NCBI RefSeq assembly: GCF_051401765.1
Contig: NC_135071.1
Coordinates: 18,330,961 to 18,394,960, forward strand
Length of the DNA stretch: 64,000 nt
Direction: 5' to 3'
Source of the DNA: Calliopsis andreniformis
Lineage: Eukaryota > Arthropoda > Insecta > Hymenoptera > Andrenidae
Shown here: positions 41,701 through 50,779 of the stretch, one piece after another
Layout: every line of letters begins with the position of its first letter
Position numbering within the stretch: position 1 is the stretch's first letter
Made by a program: the position numbers and the translations under genes
Notes under the pieces: generated by a model
The model's database searches: none
What the model saw: the letters and a program-made list of their open reading frames with translations, nothing else
What the model was told of the DNA's origin: nothing

Positions 41701-44700
41701 GCATAATAAGCATCGTGCCTCGATATTATTTACATTGTCATTTGGCCTCAGCCATGCGTGTCACGTGCTGTTGCTCACCGCTCGCTGCGTGTGTTTACCA
41801 TGCGCCAGATTTATCTTGGAACAGGATTCGAAGTCTGTGGAATCGCGGGACGGTGTTATCTTTGCCTCTTCGTTGCTTCGTTGGATGTCGAGTAAAGGCA
41901 ACTTAAGGTAAATGTTCTAGTACCTAGTTTCTTGCCTTAAATTCTAATCAAAAAATTAGCACTAGTAGAAGTAGAAAAAATGTAAGTATATCGTAAGATG
42001 GTATATTCTATTACTGAGAAACTACTCAAGTATCTGGATATGCAATTTCTGGTTGCCCACGTACTGGGACATTTGACGTCATCAGTGTCCAGGTAGTGAG
42101 GCACTTACCTTAGGAATTATGAGTTCCAGGAGACAAATATTGGTCGATAATCTTGTACGATGAGGGCTTGTGAACTCAAACAGGTATCAGACAGAACGTG
42201 CCTATACTCTCCCAAGGTTTCTAATATCAAAGAATAATGAAAAACAAAAGCCCATCGCGAAACTAGGAGCCACCTATGGGAAAAGAATCTCGTAAGGGTT
42301 GGCCAGAGTCGACTAAAGGAAGAAAGGTGCTTTTATCGGTGTTTGCAGGAGCCTTTCGCTCCGCGACAGAAAGCAAATCGATTCGGAAGGCTGAGCCGCG
42401 TGCTCGAGCAGGTGCTCGTAGGAAAAGGGAAGAATCCCATTCGGTCGCGTGAAACGAGAAATTTGAAATTCGTGCGAAGGGACGCCCTCGCGAGAATCCC
42501 TCCCTCACCGATCCTCCCCCGCCCCTGGGCGAGCGAAATCGACGCAAGACGTCACTTCCCTGCCCCCTGCGTCTCCTCGGAGACTGCCAACGTCTAATAT
42601 CCCAGAGCAGTCTGAAAACTTTACTCCCCGACCGAGTGGCGTGGATGCGTCAACGCGGCGATGTTTCAAGGTTTTTAAAAGGCCGCCGCGCTGTCAGTTC
42701 CCTCGCACAGGGAAATCCAGGGGTAGCGGAGCCGCGGAGGGCGCTGCTTTAAAATATTAAGTGACTGATGGATGAGGCTCCTGAGGGGAGGAAAGAGGCC
42801 GCGGTACACGAGAAAGATATTCACCAGTCGCTGTCGCTGCCTTTCCCTGCGTTTCCGGTCTTCTACGCCTCCGACAGGTCCCATTTCTTTGGGATCCTAA
42901 GTCGCCAGCGTGGAGACACTGTGGCACTGTTTCCCTTTCCGGCGTTACTTGGAAATCATTCGTGACTTCTTCAGTTTGAATTTCAGTTCAGCTACTTATT
43001 ATAATATCTTCTCCATTTTCTAGAAATTAACTCTAGGTCTCCCAAGAAGAATTCCTCGAACCCACCCATCAAGAAAACGTAAACTAGACTTATTTCTCTT
43101 GAGTAATAATGAGTATAGTTCCATTTTCTAGCCAAGATCTTAGTACTTATACTCTCGCCGCTAGTATTAAAAAATCTGGATACTAACTATCGTCAGTAGC
43201 CACAACTCGATCGAGGCCCCACTCTAATGCTGGCAACCACTCTAAAACTTGTAATCAGCAAAGCAACTCAAGACATCTCTAAAAAAAGCTTTCATGGGAG
43301 CAGATAAAGGGCGCCTAAAATGGGGTCACAAATTGAAAACGCAGAGCCTCAGTGGTGTTATTTCTAGAATAGCTTCAGGTCGTGAAATAGTGAACGTCGT
43401 CCAAGTCGCTATCGTAACTTCTCTATGCAGGAGCGCGCCAGTTCTGTCGAGGTCGGTCCTGGCTCTTAAGCGCCAAATTGGTAGCGACCATAGGGTGTAA
43501 TTATAAATAGGGCGCACTCGCGGCTCGCGTAAGGAGCGAAAGTCGTTTGGACAGTGCCCGAAGCGGGCACGAAGATGTTTCAGGAATATCGAGGACGTAA
43601 TTGTCCCGTAATTACCGAGCGCGGTCTTGACTCTTGAGCAGCATCGTTCGGGGAAAGAGGGTTTAGTGGTGGCTGGCCTTGCGCGGTAATTGTACTAATT
43701 ATTACTGCCCCCTTCCTGTGGCCGCGTCTTCCTCCCGCGGCAACCCAATTACCCTGCTGGCCCGCGCAACCGCCCGACTTCCCGAGGACCAGATTTCAGG
43801 GGCTTAATTCTCGGAAAGGAATTCCTTTCGGGCGATCATAATTAAATGCAATTAAAGTTGACACCGGTCGGCCCGTGCAACAAAACGTAAAAGCATCACA
43901 CGCGAGTGGCTGCATTCCTCTATCTTATCTTGCTGATGAAATAATTCTCGCTTCGGTGGATGTTGTGGTTAAGCTTATACAATGAGATGGTTTAAATAGG
44001 TGGATGTATTTGGATACTGTATTTTCTTTCTATTTGCTTGTTATTGTTTTCGGTACTTTTGGATACTCCTGTGGATTTGTGGAGTTATTTTGTATGGGTG
44101 TTCGACAATGGGTATCAAAAGCTTGAAGGAGTGATTCTATATGTGAAAATAAGATGAAAAGAATGAATGATGAAATTGTGTTTGAGGCTTCGTTTCAGAG
44201 TTATTAATTGTTAAAGATACACGTGTGTAGTGTGGCTGACTTGGGAACTTACTCTACTGCTAGAGTGTACTGGCCTGGTCGCTGGACAGACAGCGTCAGA
44301 CGAATGAGTCAGTAGAACAAGGCAAGTCAGACACATTTCACGCGCACTTGAGGCGTTCTTTCAACAACGATATCGTGGAAACGAAGCCTCAAATACAATT
44401 TCATTATTCTTTATTGTCTTCTTATTCAGGCATGTAGAATCACCTCCCTAAATTTCTGACACCTGTTGTCCAGCGCTCTGTATCGATTCCGCCCCCTAAG
44501 AGGATCAGTGTTTTCTCTGGAGCTAGTAATTTCTACTTCCAACTACAATTTAAAAAAAATTCATTTCGAAGAAGTCACATAAATGCTAATTTAAAGAAAT
44601 AGCACAAATAAAAAAAATATTAGAAAAAATACTGTAAAGATATTCGACGATTAATCAACGCAGAATTCCCGTGAATACTTAAAGAAATAATAAATGGATG

Positions 44701-45076
44701 ACTCATACTGTTTTGCTTCAGAACAGACACAACAGCCAACAGGTCGATATAACCTATAGTGTCTACGGTCCTGAGAGCATTGGCGTGACCTCAGTCGGTC
44801 AGACACGGACACGCGCGTTTCGAGATGCGAGGCAACGAGCAGGATCTAAGCAGAAACGTAACCTAGTTACGCTCCACTCACCTGGGTTTTGTCGTAGGCC
44901 TCGAGCTGCTCGTCCGCCTTCTGCTTGTCGTAGAGCACCCTGGCGAGGCTCCCATGGGGCCGGTACCTCCTCACGACTCTACTCGTGGGTGCATCCTGAC
45001 TGACAGCAGAACAGGTAGTAGCCACATTCCTGACGTCGCAGGTGCACCTTTGCATAGGCGCATCCACACCCGCCAT
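20800..45076 (-). CDS. METTL9: Protein-L-histidine N-pros-methyltransferase (METTL9/DREV family)
   Basis: Class I SAM-dependent enzyme. Mammalian METTL9 methylates the pros nitrogen of histidines in alternating-histidine (HxH) motifs. Four coding exons, in transcript order: 45076-44882 (65 aa), 35627-35416, 23248-23036 and 21220-20800. Introns are 9254, 12167 and 1815 bp; all are GT-AG and the phases agree (0, 2, 2). Total 346 aa (human about 318). Family matches: SLARVLYDKQKAD in exon 1; WYKVDSTKL through FISRTSING in exon 2; LLGRGSMHVFS and SAM motif I DLGAGDG (about residues 169-175) in exon 3; CLNLLDRCDRP (about 225-235), LVLPFSPYVE and PYLCEGDL in exon 4. Exon 2 joins to exon 3 as ISRTSING-LLGRGS, the characteristic family string, which proves the 12-kb splice. 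The start at 45076 (Kozak G at -3 and +4) is the least certain part: the frame stays open upstream to TGA 45107-45109 through a hydrophobic stretch, so a further 5' exon is possible. Confidence 0.93.
21379..21600. repeat. Duplicated segment, copy A, with NRF1-like motifs
   Basis: Diverged copy of 21848-22057, offset by about 470 bp. Shared landmarks in the same order are ATCGTCAT, GTCTGAC-GTAGTTTTACTT, a long-C/T stretch, ATTGCGCA, a second CTACTGCGCAT, a GGCGCC/CGCGCC block and GATCGTCTC/ATTGTCTCC followed by a T-rich run. It contains TGCGCAGGCGCG at 21469-21480, which fits the NRF1/ewg palindrome consensus (YGCGCAYGCGCR) with one change, and a half-site TGCGCATG at 21495. Confidence 0.8.
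21848..22057. repeat. Duplicated segment, copy B, with NRF1-like motifs
   Basis: Second copy of the unit described at 21379-21600. It contains TGCGCATGCAC at 21939-21949 and TGCGCATA at 21972. Retention of paired GCGCA motifs in both diverged copies suggests that they matter, but this may also be chance in a young duplication. Confidence 0.8.
22129..22209 (+). ncRNA. Candidate antisense exon inside METTL9 intron 3
   Basis: An 81-bp segment is bounded by a consensus acceptor (TGCATGTAACAG, ending 22128) and a consensus donor (AAAG|GTAAGT, from 22210). It holds ATG at 22179 followed by ten open codons to the donor. Upstream on the same strand a strong donor (ACAG|GTACGT) lies at 21715. A two-exon + strand transcript starting near the NRF1-like motifs is therefore conceivable. 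No downstream partner exon was found and the piece is too short to show homology, so it could be coincidence. Confidence 0.25.
23383..23455. repeat. AATATTCAA minisatellite array 1
   Basis: About seven tandem copies of a 9-10-bp unit (AATATTCAA with T/A variants), one of several arrays of the same unit in this window. Confidence 0.9.
24121..24580. repeat. Purine/pyrimidine-asymmetric low-complexity tract
   Basis: The + strand is purine-rich (GGAGG, GAAGAAA) up to about 24250, then pyrimidine-rich (CTTCTTCC) to about 24410, then purine-rich again (GGGAGGAAAACGG and similar) to 24580. Such mirror-type GA/CT tracts can form triplex structures. Long open frames on both strands here come from this composition. 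Confidence 0.7.
26135..26295. repeat. 35-bp minisatellite plus shared flank, copy 1 of a dispersed repeat
   Basis: Three full 35-bp units start at 26135, 26170 and 26205, each running from GAATAAG-CCC to GTCAGTA; a fourth, partial unit starts at 26240. The following 50 bp (AAGTCAGACACGTTTCACTC up to TTCTTCAACAA) recur, diverged, at 44328-44370 in another METTL9 intron together with one unit. The array is therefore part of an older dispersed element, not just local slippage. Confidence 0.88.
30477..30610. repeat. AATATTCAA minisatellite array 2
   Basis: Long imperfect array of the unit AATATTCAAATTTT, with inverted blocks (AAATGTTTGAATTTT) interleaved, so the transcript could fold into hairpins. 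Lies in METTL9 intron 2. Confidence 0.9.
34466..34599. repeat. 20-bp exact direct repeat, 114 bp apart
   Basis: TGGATTTTAATAAACGGTTC occurs at 34466-34485 and again at 34580-34599 with no mismatch, while the sequence between the copies differs. Such an exact short repeat in non-repetitive intronic DNA could be a pair of protein-binding sites or the remains of a small duplication. Confidence 0.85.
37075..37250. repeat. Degenerate 19-20-bp tandem repeat
   Basis: About eight diverged units of the type GAATTTTGGATCCCCTGGAA follow one another with TCCCCTAAAA/TCCTCTGAAAA variants. On the minus strand the repeat reads as an imperfect peptide repeat (DPKFQGILIF, DPKFEIILTF), but this is a by-product of the DNA repeat and is not thought to be translated. 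Confidence 0.75.
41904..42112. mobile_element. MITE-like element, copy A (AGGTAAATG termini, TA flanks)
   Basis: The left end reads TAAGGTAAATGTTCTAGTAC; the right end on the opposite strand reads TAAGGTAAGTGCCTCACTAC, giving terminal inverted repeats of about 20 bp with several mismatches. TA flanks both sides, consistent with Tc1/mariner-type integration. The interior is AT-rich without a transposase frame. A second copy with the same termini is at 50536-50779, which shows that this is a mobile family, not an accidental palindrome. Confidence 0.75.
44291..44372. repeat. Dispersed 35-bp-unit repeat, copy 2
   Basis: Contains AGTCAGTAGAACAAGGCAAG followed by GTCAGACACATTTCAC and TTCTTTCAACAA, collinear with 26232-26295. 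One unit plus the same flank is shared; the tandem expansion seen at 26135 is absent here. Confidence 0.8.
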
Positions 45077-48000
45077 GCCCACGAGGAGCGCGTTAATGAC
45101 TGTCAGTCACCGAGCGCGCATCGTACGAAACACGGCACCGTAATCTCGTGGTCGACACTTCGGTATGGAGGCGAGAAAAATCCGAAAGATGACGGAGTTC
45201 ACGTAAACACGTTTAGCACGTGGCCATGTTGGCAACAGTGGCGACGTCTGCAGACGGATCGTTGAAGTGTGTTCCCTGTAGCGCGGTCGACGATGCAGGA
45301 ACAGCCTGGAAATCAGTCTCCTCTTCCACGGGAATGTGGAGTATAGAGTGGCGTATCTAGCTTCTGCGTGGACTCAGATCTACTGCGGTTTTCACGACTT
45401 CGGGTTGATTCGAGGGCTGGGAGGGTAGGGTAGGTCCACCACCATTTGCGTTTTTCTGGAAATTAGTTCTTTCAGAAGTGTTAGTTTTAGACAGAGTGTT
45501 TGAAGATAAACGAGATTGTAGTGATAGAATGATAATGGGTCTAAGAAATTTTTAAAGTGGACTAAGTGGTAGAAATTTATGGCTGAGTCGAAGTGATAGG
45601 GGTTGCCTTTTGGTGGAGGGTAACTTTGGTTCCTTTAGTATCTACTAAACTACTCACATAGGGAATAATAATAAAAATAGGCAATCTGTATTTATATCAC
45701 CAGAAAATAACTGTGCCTGTAACTATGCAAATCTATGTAACATTAAGTAAGGGACGAACTGAATTTTTTAGATTTTTAACTCAGACCACTTTTATAATTA
45801 CTGGCAAAGTTATACTATAATTTCTTGCATAGTCCACGGTAATGATAAAGCAGCGATGAGATCATTCGAGTCAACGTACGATTGTGTTCGATCGTGCGTG
45901 TCTCCGCGATCATATTCCCCTTTTTTAACTCGCGCGGTTTAATTTACACGTGACCTTGATTCGAGTCTCACTTCAGAGCTGTTCGTAGAAGACCGAACGG
46001 GAGGGAGATCGAACGATCGTTGTGCTGGAAAGGAGACAAGGATAGAGAAGCATAAATTGCGAATGAGAGAGTACGTTAGCGCGGGAAAGATAGGGAAGAA
46101 TGAATGAGGGAGATAGAAAGATAGGCAGAGGTTAAAGAACGCGTCGAGGTGAATCGCGGAATATCGACGTAGTTCTTGACAGTAGGCAGAAACATTCCAG
46201 GTTCTTGTATAGTGCCAGTCACGAGAAATTTTGTTCGTAATTTTGATACTGTTTCGATGGTATTGCGATCAACATTTTTATTATTGATAATAATTAATAG
46301 GGCTGACTTTCATATTCTTATTTCCATCCTCAAAGAAAGCATTTCAGAATTTTAGAAAGGACTAAAAAGTCAACTTGAAATAATTAATAAAAAATTAACG
46401 AAACATGAACCGCCAGGTGAACTTCTCTGTAAAATGAATGGCACACCCGTGGATTTTTTATCGTGCTTTCGTTCTTAACAAAGTTACTGATGCGCATAAA
46501 AGTTCTGCCTGAAATAAATATGGCCAGAGAAAATGTTTAGTACAGCCAGAGTATGCCGATGAATATTTTAAATACCATATTGACGCGGCGCGTAGCTTCC
46601 TCCCTCGTGCTCCCTCCAGAGAACTGATAATTCATTAATTTATGATAAGCTAGCCTCTCGCCTACGACCCACACCCTCTTCTCCTCACCCCATAAATCAT
46701 TTTCACCTCTGACGTTAATTGCACGCCGCCCCTCGTTACCGGTAGAAATGAGATTTTTTTTAATTGGCAAATTTTTCACCGTCGCTGACACTGTCACACC
46801 CTTCACCCACCCTCTTTCAGTCTTTTATGCGCCTTCCTATTCATTTTGCAACTATGTCGCTCGTGCAGAGTACTGTGCGTAACACGGAGCAAGGAATGGT
46901 TTATTAATTACCCAATAAGTGAAAAAAGAGCAACTTTTTCTTGAGGTTACATTTCTAGTTTCTGAAAAATTTGATACCTTGTGAATTTTCTTTTCAACTA
47001 GAGACTCTCGAATAAAAAACTACGGTGACCACTTTGAAGTGTACATAGTGTTCCTCACAGTGGACCCTCAGTATCGCAATCAACGCTCTGCCATCCCAAG
47101 ATCCCACCAACTGTCATTCAGCTGCTCGAATCGTAAATCACGAGGGCAAATGAAAATCTTTCCGCGGGGGAGATATCGTTTGAAAGGGAAGACACTTTGG
47201 TGCTCCGCGGTCAGAGGGGCCCTAACTCGATAAGTCCCCTCGGTACCTGAAGTGAGCTCATAATCGTGAACGAACCGCGCAACCGCTTATTACAAGCGAG
47301 GGCATTGTAAATTTGCAGCGAAGGAGCAGGGAAGCTGAGGCGAGACGGAAGAAGAGCTGGCCAGAAGAGAAGCAGAAAGGAAGGCGGTTGAGGGAGGCCT
47401 CCTCTCAAGGAGTCGAAAGGACAAAGCAGCGCGAAACTTGTCCTTCAGACGTCCCAGCTTCTCTTCTGGCTTGAAGGTTTCTGTGGTGTGGCAAGGCTAA
47501 GCGACGTGGGTCACATTTTCGAAAAGCTTCAATTCCTTTTAATTCAGATTCTAGGGAGTAGAATTTCTATTCCTGGTAGAAAGGGAGTGCAGAAAGAATT
47601 TTGGAAAGAAAATTATAGATACTTTATAGAAACTGTGAATATTTGAAAATTTGAATATTTGAATATTTGAAAATTTGAATATTTGAATATTTGAATATTT
47701 GAATATTTGAAAATTTGAAACTAGTCTACAATATAAAATTACATAGGGTTTAAAGCTTGAAACACCAGCACTAAAAATGGAAACACTCGAATCGTTTTCT
47801 TCTCAAGCAGAGATTTATTGTTCCCGTGGTGAGAGTAACTCGAAATTTCGCTCTGCCGCGATCGACAAATCCAGATTTTCCTGAAAGCCAGTGTTTAAGA
47901 TAATAAGGACATTTTTTTGAGGAGTACGTAATTAGCGTGGTACTCGAGTGAGAAACATTAATTAGCCCTGGCAGAGGTGCAAACCGTTATTAACGAAACT

Positions 48001-48891
48001 CGTACGTTGCCACACGCACGCGTGTATACAGACCTAACCCAGACACGCGTGTACAATGTCGATGAATTATCGTGGACGTAATTACGTAGCTGAAACAACC
48101 CGTGGTTTTGTATGTGTACGAGCAGTCGTGCTAGCCAGCGAAATTCTAAAAGTGGTAAAACGGGTTAAAATCTCTGGCAGCCTTCGAGAAATAATTTAAT
48201 TACACCTGGGTAACGATAATTGCTGGAACGATAATTCGATGGTAACCAGCGCAGATGAACGTATACGTTTCGTTCGTGCTGGCTCGTTCTTGTTTCTGGT
48301 TGTTCAGAATTGCACGGTTTCAATTATATCGCGAGTGAAAAGTTACTGCCTGACGTAAATCGTCGAAAAGGTATTGTAATTAGGCTTTAATTTATGGAAC
48401 TGCGGCCCGTTCCATCCAGTCTGAATTTTGATTAGGTACAAATCTGTAATTATGAGGCAGAAACATGTGAGTTAAATATTTTTATTTTTGGGACAGTGAC
48501 ATTTAAAGATTGGAGTCTTTTAAAATGTGATTTACCTTGTTTGGCCTTTTAGCCACAGGAATATGCATAAATATAGAGTTAAAAACTTGAGAGTTATGTA
48601 TAATGAACCAAGGCAATGCTTTTATTTTGCAGTAGATACAGCCAGTGGTCAGACAGCGAGTTAAACGTTTCTATGAACCAAAGTAGATGGTATAAACCAC
48701 TTTGTATCTTGCAACTTTTTTCCTCAGCAAGGTTCCGAACAATTATCGCTAACAATAGAAATTTTTAAGGTGCTTAGACATCTTTGTATAATATCAAAGG
48801 TGTCCAATATGTTCTTCAATCATGTAACGGTATAAAATGTAAGGTTCAATTAATAGCAAGGCAAAGGTGAAGAAGGAAGTACATTGTAAGA
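45077..48891. other. METTL9 5' flank, non-coding
   Basis: The METTL9 5' UTR and promoter should lie in the first several hundred bases, which are GC-rich; no TATA box was identified. The rest has no recognisable exon. It includes a more AT-rich part around 45.6-46.5 kb and an AATATTCAA-type array at 47637-47720. Confidence 0.6.
47637..47720. repeat. TTGAATATT minisatellite array 3
   Basis: Very regular array of GAATATTTGAATATTTGAAA units, about nine copies of the 9-bp unit; the reverse-complement orientation of arrays 1 and 2. Confidence 0.93.
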
Positions 48892-49060
48892 AAATTCAAT
48901 TTGAATGACCATGATGGCTTTAGTCATTATTACCATGTTATAAGGAAAAAAGCGAGTAATAAGAGTACGACGACAAATACATGAAGGAAGTATAATGGTG
49001 TGGGCAGGGCTTGCTTACAGTGGCAAGACAGATATTAACTTTGGTCACGGTAGATTAAAC
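48892..49060 (+). pseudogene. Decayed Tc1-type transposase fragment
   Basis: From 48892 one frame reads KFNLNDHDGFSHYYHVIRKK, which fits the Tc1 transposase region around the first catalytic aspartate (the D-G-P-D-G-F-x-Y-Y-x-H segment). The frame then ends at a TGA, and in another frame, from about 48983, it continues as GSIMVWAGLAYSGKTDINF, the G-S-V-M-V-W block that always follows in this family. The two pieces are in the correct order and spacing, so at least one frameshift and one stop have broken the gene. Nothing clear of the second catalytic Asp/Glu region remains. AT-rich flanking sequence (about 48.4-49.3 kb) differs from the GC-rich surroundings and probably belongs to the insertion. 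No intact terminal repeats were found. Confidence 0.82.
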
Positions 49061-50535
49061 AATCTCACTTGAGTGTGCTAGAAGGTCAAATTCATGAATA
49101 TGAAAAATATATAGTGAATAAAAGTATTTATTTTTTAAGCAGGATGTCAGGGAATCCTATTTATCGTGCAGCACAGAACTATTAAAAATATACAGATAAA
49201 TAAGTACAGATAGACAAGAAACAGACAATACAAGTTTGAGCTATCTACTTATCAAGAAGTGACCAACTATTTCTAAACGGTATATGCCTACTCAAAAGGT
49301 TCACTGACCTCGTGAAATCAGTCAAAACTCTCCCATCGACTAACCAACAGAACCCACAGCCTAGATGCTTATCTACACCAAACAATCAAACTTGTCCAAG
49401 CTATCGCCTTAAATCAGAAACGACACTAATACGTCTCTCAGTTTCTCTCCGTTTCCCTTCGCTCCTCCCAACCAGGTGCCCAGGCCCGCTGTCTGATTAC
49501 AGGGGACCACCGAAAGGAGATCCACGCTCCAGTGTTCCTCTCTTCCAGCTCCTACCTCCGATCCCTAACAATAATTACCAACACAGAGGTCCGTGGCGAC
49601 TCGTTCCTCGCGGGAAAGAGTGTACATCTAAAAGGCGAGGTCGCTGATGGCGACGGCGTTGGTGGTGGTGAGGGTTCACACGTGGAGTGATGTATGCCCC
49701 GTGTGCGGCGGGATGCGTAAGACAGGGAGCCTATATACGTCTTGCGTACCCTGAGGCCTCGAAAGTCGAGCCCTCGTCGCTCCTGTCATACGTGCATCCA
49801 CGTGGCTGGATGACGCGCGTTCGTGCGCGTGCGCCTGTGCGTATGCGTGAGCAGGCATCCGTGACCGAATCGTTGGAATTATGAGGATCGAATTGTTCAG
49901 GGTTGCCAGGCGAATTCCCTTCTTGGGTAGAAAGGGGATATCGATATAGTTCATCAGAAATAACGACTGTCGTATTGATATAGGTCATGTGTGTATGAGG
50001 TGTATATGGAGTATTAGGTGTGGGTCTAATGAGAGGCTCGTGAAGTGAACATTAGAGTACATATTAGAGTACAGATACATCTATTGGACACATTTGAAAG
50101 AGGACACCCTGTGTATCTATCTTATACGTATACATGTGGTACAGGTTTAGGTCCTATATATGCTGTAGATCTAGGTTCTATGTATGGTGTAAATCTAAAA
50201 AAAGCAACTCAGTATAATAAGACACCCGTTATTTTTTTCTCCATCTGCAAATTACCCCCACTATACCTAAGGAGGAATTCCTGTGGCAACCCAGCGCCTG
50301 CTGTTTATTCGAAAAGCTAAGAGCTGAAGATTTATGGAGTACCGTTGCCCACGAGTGTTCTCATTAGTCGGGAATTAAAGTGATTATGCGGTACGTGAGC
50401 GCGTCTCGTCCTGGAGATTAAAGCTGAATTGTAATGCTGAAGTTTCTGGCGTCGTAAAACGGGAACGAGCCACGCTGATTTTGAAATGCCAGAGTTTTCG
50501 AGGATTCGACATGGAAGGTGTAAACCTGTAGAGTG
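49061..50535. other. Non-coding region between the Tc1 relic and MITE-like copy B
   Basis: No exon recognised; the open frames around 49312-49988 are overlapping multi-frame readings. A transposon-end-like GAGGACACCCTG lies at about 50100-50111, next to a small tandem repeat (ATTAGAGTACA, twice, at 50051-50074). Confidence 0.55.
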
Positions 50536-50779
50536 TAAGGTAAATGTCCCAGTAGCCAACCATGCCCCAGTACCTCGAACGTAACGCTAATTCTACTCAA
50601 TTTGAAGCTTAAATTCTAATGTACCTAATAAAAAGCAGTACCTACACGACAAAACAGTATCATAAAATAGAATATTCAGCTACTGGAATGCAATTCAAAT
50701 ATCGAGACATGCATTTTTAGGCTCTCTTACTTACTGGGACATATATTTTAAGCGTACAGGTACTAGGATATTTATCTTA
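50536..50779. mobile_element. MITE-like element, copy B (AGGTAAATG termini, TA flanks)
   Basis: The left end TAAGGTAAATGTCCCAGTAG and the right end on the opposite strand TAAGATAAATATCCTAGTAC form imperfect inverted repeats flanked by TA. Internal landmarks shared with copy A (41904-42112) are TTAAATTCTAAT shortly after the left end and ACTGGGACAT near the right end. Copy B is 244 bp against 209 bp for copy A. Confidence 0.75.

Larger units (their letters stand above)
35628..44881. other. METTL9 intron 1 (9.3 kb), GC-rich, non-coding
   Basis: No coding exon of another gene recognised. Contents: the short exact repeat GAGAACCAATTACG at 36197 and 36276; a degenerate 19-20-bp repeat at 37075-37250; a MITE-like element at 41904-42112; copy 2 of the dispersed 35-bp repeat at 44291-44372. 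The interval 38.8-40.3 kb is more AT-rich and featureless. The open frames across 40.3-43.5 kb overlap on several frames and show no family resemblance. Confidence 0.7.
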
